DNA from: Rickettsia canadensis str. McKiel
GTDB lineage: Bacteria; Pseudomonadota; Alphaproteobacteria; Rickettsiales; Rickettsiaceae
Assembly (NCBI RefSeq): GCF_000014345.1
Contig: NC_009879.1
Location: 883,501-947,500 of the forward strand
Reading direction: 5' to 3'
DNA: 64,000 nucleotides
The notes beneath the pieces are model-generated. The model searched no databases, was not told the origin of the DNA, and saw only the letters and a list, made by a program, of their open reading frames with translations. Position 1 is the stretch's first letter; each line of letters begins with the position of its first letter. A program made the position numbers and the translations under genes. Below are positions 51,492-60,091 of this stretch, in pieces.

Positions 51492-52739
51492 ATGATTAAT
51501 CAAGCTTTTATCTTCAAAATAGCTTTCAGATATTTTAGATCTAAGAAAAATGAAAAGTTTGTTTCTATTATTTCTGCCTTTTCTTTAGTGGGCGTTATGA
51601 TCGGCGTTGCGGCATTAATAGTAGTCATGTCAGTTATGAATGGTTTTCACATAGAACTTACTAAAAATATTATTGGGTTAAATGGGGATATAGTAATAAA
51701 TCCGCAAGCTGGTAGCATTGATAACTATGAAGAGATTAAAGCTAAACTCCTAAAACAAGATTATATAAAACATGTAACGTTTATTGCTCACGGTCAAGCT
51801 TTGGCTCTTGGTAAAAGTAATAATAGCGGTGTACTGGTTAAAGGTATTAATTTAAAGGATCTAAGCTTAAGAAATGAAATTTTTAAAAATGTGAATTTTG
51901 GTAGTTTTGATAATTTTCACAGCAAAAACGTAATAGCACTCGGAGGAGAATTAGCAAGTAATTTAGGTGTAACCGTTGGGGATAAGATCAGATTAATTTC
52001 ACCAAGTGTAGTTTCTACCGCCTTTGGCAGCATGCCAAGGTCAAAAGAATTTAAAATTATAGCAATTTTCAATAGTGGTATGTACGATTATGATTCGGCA
52101 ACGATATTAATGCCGCTTACCGCAGCACAAAATTTTTTATCTCTCGGCAACGATATCAATTTAATCGAAATTAATAGTTTAGATCCTGATAAAGCTCTTT
52201 CATATTCATATAAATTGCAAATATTATTAGGAACAATGTTAAGAGTAACTAGTTGGCAAAAATTAAACGCACCATTTTTAAGTGCCCTTGTTGTTGAGCG
52301 TACAGCTATGTTTACTATTCTTTCTTTAATTATTATGGTTGCCGCATTTAATATTATTGCAAGCTTATTTATGCTCGTTAAAGATAAAACTGCAGATATT
52401 GCAATTCTTAGGACTATGGGAGCAAGTACAAAGCAAATAATGCTTATTTTTATCTATAATGGGATATTTATAGGATTGCTTGGCACAACACTAGGCGTCA
52501 CTCTTGGTGTTACATTCTCTCATAATATTCAAACTATCAAGAATTATTTGGAGCATATAACTGGTACTAAAATGTTCGAGGCAGCTATTTATTTTCTTTA
52601 TAGTTTACCTTCAAAAGTAAGAGCTGAGGATATTATTTTCATTACCTCTTTATCTATAATATTGTGTTTTCTTGCGACAATTTATCCTGCTTATAGAGCC
52701 TCAAAATTAAATCCTGTGGATGCCCTAAGATATGAATAA
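51492..52739 (+). CDS. lolC: Lipoprotein-releasing ABC transporter permease (LolC/LolE)
   Basis: Inner-membrane subunit of the Lol system, which extracts lipoproteins from the inner membrane for transfer to LolA. The N-terminal signature is AFRYFRSKKNEKFVSIISAF, then a first membrane helix LVGVMIGVAALIVVMSVMNG and FHIELTKNIIGLNGDI. A large periplasmic MacB-type domain spans about 45-265. The FtsX domain with three more helices (about 270-410) ends TIYPAYRASKLNPVDALRYE. The length of 415 aa is normal. The single LolC/E-type gene in this operon probably works as a homodimer. It overlaps lolD by eight bases. The name lolC versus lolE is conventional. Confidence 0.92.
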   Translation: MINQAFIFKIAFRYFRSKKNEKFVSIISAFSLVGVMIGVAALIVVMSVMNGFHIELTKNIIGLNGDIVINPQAGSIDNYEEIKAKLLKQDYIKHVTFIAHGQALALGKSNNSGVLVKGINLKDLSLRNEIFKNVNFGSFDNFHSKNVIALGGELASNLGVTVGDKIRLISPSVVSTAFGSMPRSKEFKIIAIFNSGMYDYDSATILMPLTAAQNFLSLGNDINLIEINSLDPDKALSYSYKLQILLGTMLRVTSWQKLNAPFLSALVVERTAMFTILSLIIMVAAFNIIASLFMLVKDKTADIAILRTMGASTKQIMLIFIYNGIFIGLLGTTLGVTLGVTFSHNIQTIKNYLEHITGTKMFEAAIYFLYSLPSKVRAEDIIFITSLSIILCFLATIYPAYRASKLNPVDALRYE

Positions 52740-53397
52740 TAAAGTCCTCATTCTAAAAAATATCTCAAAACATTACAGCCAAGGTAACACTATTGTTAGA
52801 GTATTAGATGATCTTAATTTAACGATTAGTGAGGGTGAATTAATTGCTATAATAGGTACTTCAGGTAGCGGCAAATCGACTTTACTACATATTGCCGGCT
52901 TACTTGATAAACCTACAAATGGTCAAGTCATCATACCAAATAACGAGTATACAAAAAATCATCTCATTCGTCTTCATTATTTAGGTTTTATCTATCAACA
53001 ACATCACTTACTTAAAGATTTTACCGCCCTTGAAAATGTCATCATACCAAGACTTATTAGCGGTCTTGATCAAAAAGAAGCAATAGAAGATGCAACAAAG
53101 ATATTAGATGATCTAGGGCTTGCGAAAAAACTCTATAATATGCCTGGAGAATTATCAGGAGGAGAACAACAACGCGTTAGCATAGCTCGGAGCTTAATTA
53201 ATAAACCGAAAATTATTTTAGCAGATGAGCCGACGGGTAATTTAGATCCCAAAACCACAAATGAAGTATTTAATTTATTTTTAAAAGTAGCGAGAGAACA
53301 AAATACTGCCGTTATTATGGTAACACATAATCATGAGTTAGCACATAAAATGGATAAATTATATACGTTAAAGCACGGATTATTAAATATAGCTTGA
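52732..53397 (+). CDS. lolD: Lipoprotein-releasing ABC transporter ATPase LolD
   Basis: ATPase subunit of the Lol lipoprotein-releasing machine. Walker A is GTSGSGKSTLLH, Q-loop IYQQHHLL, signature LSGGEQQRVSIARSL, Walker B IILADEPTGNLD and H-loop VTHNHELA. The Q-H-H-L-L-x-D-F-T-A-x-E-N segment marks the LolD/MacB subgroup. The length of 221 aa is normal. It is translationally coupled to the permease upstream (eight-base overlap). Confidence 0.95.
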   Translation: MNNKVLILKNISKHYSQGNTIVRVLDDLNLTISEGELIAIIGTSGSGKSTLLHIAGLLDKPTNGQVIIPNNEYTKNHLIRLHYLGFIYQQHHLLKDFTALENVIIPRLISGLDQKEAIEDATKILDDLGLAKKLYNMPGELSGGEQQRVSIARSLINKPKIILADEPTGNLDPKTTNEVFNLFLKVAREQNTAVIMVTHNHELAHKMDKLYTLKHGLLNIA

Positions 53398-53452
53398 TTT
53401 AAAGCTTAAAAATTCTAATAATTATACTAATATTCTTTAATAAAGGTTAGTC

Positions 53453-55336
53453 ATGGCTGAGCCTATTATATTTACTCTTTTACTTGGCAATACAGATCAG
53501 ATATTAGAGAGAATAAACAATCAGAAAACTCTAAATACACTACCTATTATCCCGCTACAAGTTAATAAAGAATCACATATATTCGATAAAGAACGTATTT
53601 TTTCAGAGATCTTAGAAAAATCCCGCAAAGAGGGCAAAACACCGATTTTTAACATTCAACTTAATAATAATAATGTAAGATCTATTTTTCAGGTACAAGA
53701 TTTAATTAATGCACAAAATTTAAATATAAAAACTACTATTACTTTTGATCAATATAATTCATTAACCCAAAATCCTGAACTAGAAGCTTACTGGAAGCAA
53801 GTTATGGAACAAGTTGATCATGTTTTTTTTGTCAATGAAGCAGATCAAAATTTAGCTATAAATGAAAATATTATAAATAAAGATAAAACTACTACAATTA
53901 AAGATGCAAATATAGATTTAATATCAGTTTTTAATAATCTTATATATAATCACGAAATTGACCAATTACTCTCTGATACAATACCTGATAAAGCAACATT
54001 AGATAAAATAATACAAAATGCTAAAAAGCAAGGTGGTAGAGTAATTATAGAAACTTGGCCTATTTCTGCAGACGAAGCAACAAATCTTATAACTGCTAAA
54101 TTCGGTATTACCTCTGAAGATCAAATTTACGGACTAAAACTCGAAATCAATGAAATCTTAAAAGATCCAAATAATGCTGCCGAAAATTTAAAAAAATATG
54201 TATTACAAATATCTCAACAATTTCAAAAAGATTTAGATAAATCTGAACTAAATCCTATCGATTTTAATTTTAATATAGAAAAAATTATAAAAAATGGACC
54301 TGAGGATATACAAAAAGAACAAGCAACACCATATGAACCTCCAAAAGCAAATCAACCAGAATGGCAAGTTTTTTTTAGAAGAGTTTTTAACTATTTTAAA
54401 GATATAGTAACTAGTATTCTTGGCACGAAAAAAGACCCTCAAACTCTAGTAACTCCAACCCCCCAATTAAAACCAACAGTAACACAAGCACTACAAACAA
54501 CTGTTGCACCTTCTATAACTCAACCAGAGCAACAAGCTTCCATGACTAATATAACACCATGGGAAGAATTAGGCATCACACAAAAAGTGTACGAGGAATC
54601 TCTGCAAGTAGAAAAGCAATTTTCTACACCGGTAGCAGAACAAAAACCACAAATATCTGAAAAAAAATCATCACCGGTTATAAATACTAAAGCCCAAGTT
54701 AGTATTTACAATACAGAAAATATAAAACAACCTAATTATTTATACACTGAAGATGATATAAAAAATATATTAGAAACAAATATAGATAAGAATAAATTTT
54801 CTATATTCCATCATGCCTCTTTAGAAGAACCGGAACTATTAAAAGATACTCTGCGTGCTGCACTCGAGGATCTAATTGTAGATAATAAAAAGCCAATTAT
54901 ACCGCTCAATACAGGGCATGAGCATTGGTTATTCATGACAGCTAGTAAAGATGATAAAGATAATATAACTTTTATATATAATGACCCTACCGGTCAGCCA
55001 TTGGAAGCTCGCCCGAAAGTAGCAGAATATATTAACGCAGTTTACCCCAATGTAAAAATAATAGATCTAAAAACAAAACAACAAGAAAATGCGTACGATT
55101 GTGGAGTTTTCGTATGCAATAGTGCGATAAAATTCTCTAAAGGGCAGAAAATTCTCACTACTGAAGAATCTAAAGGACAAGGTATAAATTTAAGGGAGGC
55201 TCAAGCTAATACATTAATACAACAACAAGCAAAGACAATGGGACAAGCATTAAAAACAAATATAGGGCAACAACCAAGTAATAAATTTCAGAAGATGGTT
55301 AGTCAAAAAACGCATGATCAATCTAGACGACACTAA
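53453..55336 (+). CDS. Protein with C-terminal Ulp1/C48-type cysteine protease domain
   Basis: A 627-residue, probably secreted protein with a peptidase domain related to SUMO/ubiquitin-like proteases (clan CE). The core is at about 425-560: EHWLFMTASKDDKDNITFIY gives catalytic His491-Trp492, YNDPTG gives Asp511, and QQENAYDCGVFVCN gives the oxyanion Gln (543/544) and nucleophile Cys550. The order, spacing and DCGVFV motif agree with the family. Residues 1-280 are a helical region with no domain I recognise; 285-425 is a Pro/Gln/Thr-rich linker; 565-627 is hydrophilic with a basic tail HDQSRRH. There is no N-terminal signal peptide. In intracellular bacteria such enzymes act as deubiquitinases or deSUMOylases in the host cell; that role here is inferred. 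It follows lolD by 55 bases. Confidence 0.85.
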   Translation: MAEPIIFTLLLGNTDQILERINNQKTLNTLPIIPLQVNKESHIFDKERIFSEILEKSRKEGKTPIFNIQLNNNNVRSIFQVQDLINAQNLNIKTTITFDQYNSLTQNPELEAYWKQVMEQVDHVFFVNEADQNLAINENIINKDKTTTIKDANIDLISVFNNLIYNHEIDQLLSDTIPDKATLDKIIQNAKKQGGRVIIETWPISADEATNLITAKFGITSEDQIYGLKLEINEILKDPNNAAENLKKYVLQISQQFQKDLDKSELNPIDFNFNIEKIIKNGPEDIQKEQATPYEPPKANQPEWQVFFRRVFNYFKDIVTSILGTKKDPQTLVTPTPQLKPTVTQALQTTVAPSITQPEQQASMTNITPWEELGITQKVYEESLQVEKQFSTPVAEQKPQISEKKSSPVINTKAQVSIYNTENIKQPNYLYTEDDIKNILETNIDKNKFSIFHHASLEEPELLKDTLRAALEDLIVDNKKPIIPLNTGHEHWLFMTASKDDKDNITFIYNDPTGQPLEARPKVAEYINAVYPNVKIIDLKTKQQENAYDCGVFVCNSAIKFSKGQKILTTEESKGQGINLREAQANTLIQQQAKTMGQALKTNIGQQPSNKFQKMVSQKTHDQSRRH

Positions 55337-55409
55337 TAATAAAAAACATTAGGCAAAATTTCTAATTACTAATATAATTATTTATAGTTAATTTATACTT
55401 TAACACAGA

Positions 55410-56684
55410 ATGACCACAATACTTGTGATTATTATTATAATAATGATCGCTTTATCTGCTTTATTTGCTGCTACCGAAACTGCTATTACTGCATCTTCTC
55501 CCGGGAAGATTCATAAGCTTAAAATCACCGGTAATAAGTGTGCTAAAACAGTTTTAGAGGTTCTTAAGAAAAAAGAAAAAGTCATAGGAACTTTATTAAT
55601 TGGTAACAGTTTAATCAATACTGTGTGTACCACTATTGCAACTACTCTCTTTATTAACTTTCTCGGAGATAACGGACCTATAGTTGCTTCCGGCGTTATG
55701 GCTTTTATAATTATTGTTTTTGCTGAAGTAGTACCGAAAGCAATAGCCGTTGCTAAACCTGAACAATTAGCATTAAAAATGGCTTCAACTATAATAATTT
55801 TTTTAAAGCTTTTCAAACCTATTAATATTGCTCTTGATTATATTACAAAAATATTTTGCTTTATATTTCGTATTAATTTAAAACCTCAAATCTCAGGCAC
55901 CGAGGAAGTAAGAGGCGTAATTGAGCATTACCATCAAGAAGGCGGAGTGTATAAATCTGATCGTAATATGCTCGGTGGGATATTAGATATACGTAATATG
56001 ACGGTATCGGAAATTATGACTCACAGGAGTAGTATTATATCCCTTAATATCGATCTACCTCATGAAGTAATAATTAAAACTTTATTATCATGTGCTCATA
56101 CACGTATACCTTTATGGCAAGATAATAGAGATAATATAATAGGGATTCTTAATTTAAAAGATTTGCTTAAAGCATTATACAAAAATAATAATGATGCAAA
56201 AAAAGTTAATATTAATAAACTTCTAACCCCACCTTGGTTTATCCCTGAGAATGCACTTGTAGTAGACCAGTTACATGCATTTAGAGAACGTAATAACCAT
56301 TTTGCTTGTGTTGTAGATGAGTATGGTACTCTACTAGGTATTATTACTCTTGAAGATGTTATAGAAGAAATCGTAGGACCTATTACCGATGAACATGATA
56401 GGCTTAATAATGAAATTATTAAGAAGTCTAATACCGAGTTCATTATAAAAGGAACTACAACTATTAGAGATATTAACCGAGAACTTGATTGGAATTTATC
56501 GGATGAGTATGTAAACACTATAGCAGGATTAATAATCCATAAAATTGCTAGGATTCCAAATCAAGGAGAAGTAATTAAAATATTTAATTTAAAGGTAATT
56601 ATTTTAAAGAAAATTGCCAATAAGATTGATAGCGTAAAAATTACCGTATTACCTACTATTGAGGAAACAATAAGCAGTGAGTGA
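55410..56684 (+). CDS. CNNM/CorC (HlyC)-family transporter-associated protein
   Basis: A 424-residue membrane protein. Residues about 1-185 form the DUF21/CNNM membrane domain, starting MTTILVIIIIIMIALSALFA and including ATETAITASSPGKI, the conserved acidic segment of the transport core. Two CBS domains follow (about 195-325; VSEIMTHRSSIISLNIDLPH and VVDEYGTLLGIITLEDVIEE), then the CorC_HlyC domain (about 335-420). The family is linked to Mg/Co efflux and was first named after hemolysins, so hemolysis should not be assumed. The stop overlaps the ccmF start by eight bases. Confidence 0.9.
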   Translation: MTTILVIIIIIMIALSALFAATETAITASSPGKIHKLKITGNKCAKTVLEVLKKKEKVIGTLLIGNSLINTVCTTIATTLFINFLGDNGPIVASGVMAFIIIVFAEVVPKAIAVAKPEQLALKMASTIIIFLKLFKPINIALDYITKIFCFIFRINLKPQISGTEEVRGVIEHYHQEGGVYKSDRNMLGGILDIRNMTVSEIMTHRSSIISLNIDLPHEVIIKTLLSCAHTRIPLWQDNRDNIIGILNLKDLLKALYKNNNDAKKVNINKLLTPPWFIPENALVVDQLHAFRERNNHFACVVDEYGTLLGIITLEDVIEEIVGPITDEHDRLNNEIIKKSNTEFIIKGTTTIRDINRELDWNLSDEYVNTIAGLIIHKIARIPNQGEVIKIFNLKVIILKKIANKIDSVKITVLPTIEETISSE

Positions 56685-58677
56685 AATCGGTAATTTTTTA
56701 CTGCTAGCTATAATGTTCTTAAGCGGTGTATCGGTATTATCTGTCATACCGTGGCTCAACCACATTATCCAGAAAAAAATCACAAAAGATTGGATCCCGT
56801 GCTTGAGTCGTGGTATGATAATCATACTCCCGTTCTACATAGCTGCCTTATGTACATTATTTGCCTTTTATACCCTAGTCTACGCTTTTATTATCTCTGA
56901 CTTTTCACTACAAAATGTTTTCTTAAATTCTAGTACCTTAAAGCCGTTAATATATAAAATAGCCGGTAGTTGGTCGAGTCACGAAGGATCGATGTTATTA
57001 TGGTTTTCCTTATTACAAATCATTAGCTGTTGTTATATATTTTTACTTAAAGATAACCATCTTAAATTTTTATCTATTATCATATTATCAGCTCTACAAT
57101 TATTTTTTAGTAGCTTTATTTATTTTACCTCGAATCCTTTTAACGTTTTTTCATTTAGCCCTAAAGAGGGGCTCGGGTTAAACCCAATGCTACAAGATAT
57201 TGCTCTTAGCGTTCATCCACCATTACTTTACCTCGGCTATGTTAGCTACGTAGTACCTTTTACTATTGCTACTGCAATGTTGCTTACTCCTGTCATACTG
57301 CAACTTGATCACGGTATCCAGAAAAAAATTTATAATATGGATACCGTGGTCAAGTCACGGTATGAAATAAATTGCCCTTTATCTCTTCTCAAAACATTTG
57401 CAGGCCTCGGTATCTTATTTACTACTATCGGAATTAGTCTTGGTTCTTGGTGGGCATATAGAGAACTTGGCTGGGGTGGATTTTGGTGTTTCGATCCGGT
57501 AGAAAATATTTCATTATTTCCTTGGTTATCCGGAATTATACTATATCATTCTATAATTGTAACAGCAAAAACCGGACGGATGCAAAGTTGGATGATAATT
57601 TTATCAATTATTACTTTCTTATTGGTAATATTTAGCACTTTTTTAGTACGTTCCGGTTTTGTTACCTCAATTCACTCTTTTGTATTCTCATCTGAGAGAG
57701 GGATATACCTGCTTGGGATATTTTTAATTTTAAGTATTGGAAGTATAGGGTTGTATAGTGTTATCCCGCGACTCAATCTCAGAATCTCAGGAAGTTTACC
57801 ATTACAGACTGTTTTACAAGATACCGTGGTCAAGCCACAGCATGACATACTTGGCATACTCCTCGGCAATATATTTTTCCTACTTAGTCTTATTGTGCTA
57901 ATAGCTGCTACACTTTATCCATCAATTTACTCTTTATTCGACGATAAACCTATTATTATTAGTGAAACATTTTTTATTAATAATTTCATTATATTTGTTA
58001 TTCCTATTCTTTGTACCATAGGATTATTTACTACTAGAAGCTCTATTAAAAAACATATTATAATTCTAATATTATCTCTAATAATTACTTATTTAATATC
58101 ATCAAAAGTAACATTTAGTACTATATCAGTTTTAACTATAATTGCATCTATATTTCTGATGCTTCATAATGTGCATCATCTTTTGATTAAAACTAATTAT
58201 TTTAGGAATAGACTTAAAGCAAGTAATGCTAGTATGATCCTTGGTCATTTTGGTTTTGCACTGATTAGCTTTAGTATCACTATGAATGCATTATTACAAA
58301 GTGAAATGGATTTTACCGGAGAGGTAGGCACAAAAAAAACATTTAACAAATTTAAAGTAACATTGCAAAATATTAAATTTGCTCAAGGTAAAAATTATTA
58401 TAGACAAATCGCTGAATTTTGGCTTGAGGATAATAGCCGTAATATAACTATATTAAAGCCAGAAAATAGACTTTATATAGTTGAAAAGCGTTTATCGCAA
58501 GAAAGCGATATATACTCTTATTTATCATATGATCTTTACACCGTTTTAAGTAATATAGACGGTGATATAATTTACGCTAAAATATATTATAAGCCAATGA
58601 TGAGCTTTATTTGGCTTGGAATTATTCTTACCACTTCCGGCTTTTTTATTGCACTAATCAGAAAAAATTCTAGTTAA
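56677..58677 (+). CDS. ccmF: Cytochrome c heme lyase subunit CcmF, with three in-frame RPEs
   Basis: Multi-pass inner-membrane core of the cytochrome c maturation heme lyase. The heme-handling tryptophan-rich WWD loop is GWGGFWCFDPVEN, preceded by GSWWAYREL. Other typical parts are GSWSSHEGSMLLWFSLLQ, LGLNPMLQDIALSVHPPLLY and LGYVSYVVPFTIATAM. Three stretches are foreign: residues about 22-49 (SVIPWLNHIIQ...CLSRGMI), 205-230 (VILQLDHGIQKK...DTVVKSRYE) and 361-391 (VIPRLNLRISG...DTVVKPQHD). Each is the translation of a palindromic repeat (56741-56822, 57290-57366, 57758-57848). All keep the frame, which explains the length of 666 aa. The gene overlaps the CorC-like gene. Confidence 0.95.
   Translation: MSEIGNFLLLAIMFLSGVSVLSVIPWLNHIIQKKITKDWIPCLSRGMIIILPFYIAALCTLFAFYTLVYAFIISDFSLQNVFLNSSTLKPLIYKIAGSWSSHEGSMLLWFSLLQIISCCYIFLLKDNHLKFLSIIILSALQLFFSSFIYFTSNPFNVFSFSPKEGLGLNPMLQDIALSVHPPLLYLGYVSYVVPFTIATAMLLTPVILQLDHGIQKKIYNMDTVVKSRYEINCPLSLLKTFAGLGILFTTIGISLGSWWAYRELGWGGFWCFDPVENISLFPWLSGIILYHSIIVTAKTGRMQSWMIILSIITFLLVIFSTFLVRSGFVTSIHSFVFSSERGIYLLGIFLILSIGSIGLYSVIPRLNLRISGSLPLQTVLQDTVVKPQHDILGILLGNIFFLLSLIVLIAATLYPSIYSLFDDKPIIISETFFINNFIIFVIPILCTIGLFTTRSSIKKHIIILILSLIITYLISSKVTFSTISVLTIIASIFLMLHNVHHLLIKTNYFRNRLKASNASMILGHFGFALISFSITMNALLQSEMDFTGEVGTKKTFNKFKVTLQNIKFAQGKNYYRQIAEFWLEDNSRNITILKPENRLYIVEKRLSQESDIYSYLSYDLYTVLSNIDGDIIYAKIYYKPMMSFIWLGIILTTSGFFIALIRKNSS
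56741..56822. repeat. In-frame RPE 1 in ccmF
   Basis: The arms are CTGTCATACCGTGGCTCAAC then CACATTATCC on the left, and GGATCCCGTGCTTGAGTCGT then GGTATGATA on the right. It falls between TM1 and TM2, adding about 27 residues. Confidence 0.85.
57290..57366. repeat. In-frame RPE 2 in ccmF
   Basis: The arms are CTGTCATACTGCAACTTGAT then CACGGTATCC on the left, and GGATACCGTGGTCAAGTCAC then GGTATGA on the right. It lies in a loop after the LTPVI helix. Confidence 0.85.
57758..57848. repeat. In-frame RPE 3 in ccmF
   Basis: GTGTTATCCCGCGACTCAAT on the left and GATACCGTGGTCAAGCCACA then GCATGACA on the right form an imperfect palindrome with a long middle. It is the most decayed of the three. Confidence 0.75.
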
Positions 58678-58684
58678 TGTAAAC

Positions 58685-59680
58685 ATCTAATTTGAACCAT
58701 TATATTTAAGATTTAAAATTTTTATACTATTTGAATGATCAGCTCCGAATTTTTCTATCTGATTATTATGGAATTTTTCATACTAAAATTTCTTAGGTAA
58801 AGTACAGCTAGCTTTAGCGGCTGCAATATACATATGACTTATTTCATAAACATGCTTCATATTTTCTCTATAGTTATTCCAATATATATTTCAGTAGCAT
58901 AAGCATCTACCACCTATTGATTTTGATTACATAACACTATGTGTATCACCTTCTCAGCAACAAACGCTTGTGCAAAATCTATATCCGGTGATATAATAAC
59001 CTCTTTATTAGGTTTAATTGGATCTTTAAGAAAAATCGCCTTAGCTTTTTAGCGTATTCTAACCTTCGGTAACATTACCTAAACCTAGTTTTGTCCTCAT
59101 TTTTGGGTAAAAATTAGTTTATTCATGTCATATACTTGCTCTAACAAGGCAAGAGCTTCCTGATATTTCCTAATAGTTGCTATGTCAGTTTGATCTACTA
59201 GATTTTGATTGAATATGTATTCCATAATTTATATTTTTGCTGTCTACTCTAGATTTACCAGTTGAAGATTAGATATAGCTGAGCCCAAAACTACATGACA
59301 TTTTATGGAATCATATCCTTTCACTTCATCAAATACCTACCTAGCTTTTATGTCATATTCAATTGCTTTTTTAGGATCTGACCAAGTTCTATAGTACAAC
59401 CCTAAGTGTCCTAAATATGCAACATAAACAAATGTTTGTGCATTACTAATTACTCATTGTCCATAATTTAAATTTATCTTTTTGATTATCCGTTTATTTG
59501 TAATATTTTTTCACCTATACCATCATGCATTTCAAATATCGGATTAACTTCATTTATTTACACTCAATATAGAGATCACAGCAAATTTAGAAAGAGATTC
59601 CTATCTTTTGCTTATATATTTTCCCTCTAAGTTTAAATCTTGTACTTGATTTAATATTTGTGCTTCTTGCACTACTAGAA
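58685..59680 (-). pseudogene. TPR-repeat protein relic
   Basis: Minus-strand pieces appear in order: GLYYRTWSDPKKAIEYDIKA, VFDEVKGYDSIKCHVVLGSA, LVDQTDIATIRKYQEALALL, EQVYDMNKLI, then KAKAIFLKDPIKPNKEVIIS, DIDFAQAFVAEK and DAYATE. The spacing of Leu, Tyr, Ala and Gly positions (LGxxYxxxxxxxxAIxYxxKA) is tetratricopeptide-like, of the kinesin-light-chain type. Stops and frameshifts are frequent. Its role is unknown. Confidence 0.55.
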
Positions 59681-59844
59681 TTGGAGAAGCTTCAAATTCT
59701 TGAGTCAAACATCGTCTTGAAAACAAACTATAATATTATAATTATACTCACTTCGCACCTATATTTAAATTATCAAACACCAATAACCATTTATCTTTAC
59801 TTATATTTATTGAGAGGATATTGCATTGATTGCAAAAAGTTCTA

Positions 59845-60000
59845 GGTGTCTATACCTTGGCTTGATCACAGTATATATAAAAAATAACTTATAATACTAC
59901 CACGCAAGCAAGCCTTTCCACAGGAATGAAATAAAAAACGAGTCATGCAACAAATACTCTCTCGTGGAGATAAGCTGTCACTAGCAATGCCTACAAGGAT
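59845..60000. other. Fragmentary repeat sequence before ompB terminator
   Basis: ATACCTTGGCTTGATCACAGTAT (59851-59873) is a piece of the CATACCGTGGCTTGACCACGG repeat arm, and CACAGGAATGAAAT follows later. No gene is seen. Confidence 0.35.
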
Positions 60001-60023
60001 AAATGAAAATTGGAATAGAAAAT

Positions 60024-60055
60024 AAAAAAAGCCCTTTTTTAAAGAGGGCTTTTTT
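60024..60055 (-). terminator. Rho-independent terminator of ompB
   Basis: Reading on the minus strand, AAAAAAGCCCTCTTTAAAAAA pairs through GCCCTCT/..GGGC, followed by TTTTTTT. The plus strand shows the same pattern, so it could work in both directions. It is 37 bases beyond the ompB stop codon. Confidence 0.85.
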
Positions 60056-60091
60056 CGTGAGAAAGTTATACACTTAAACTTACAGAAGTAA

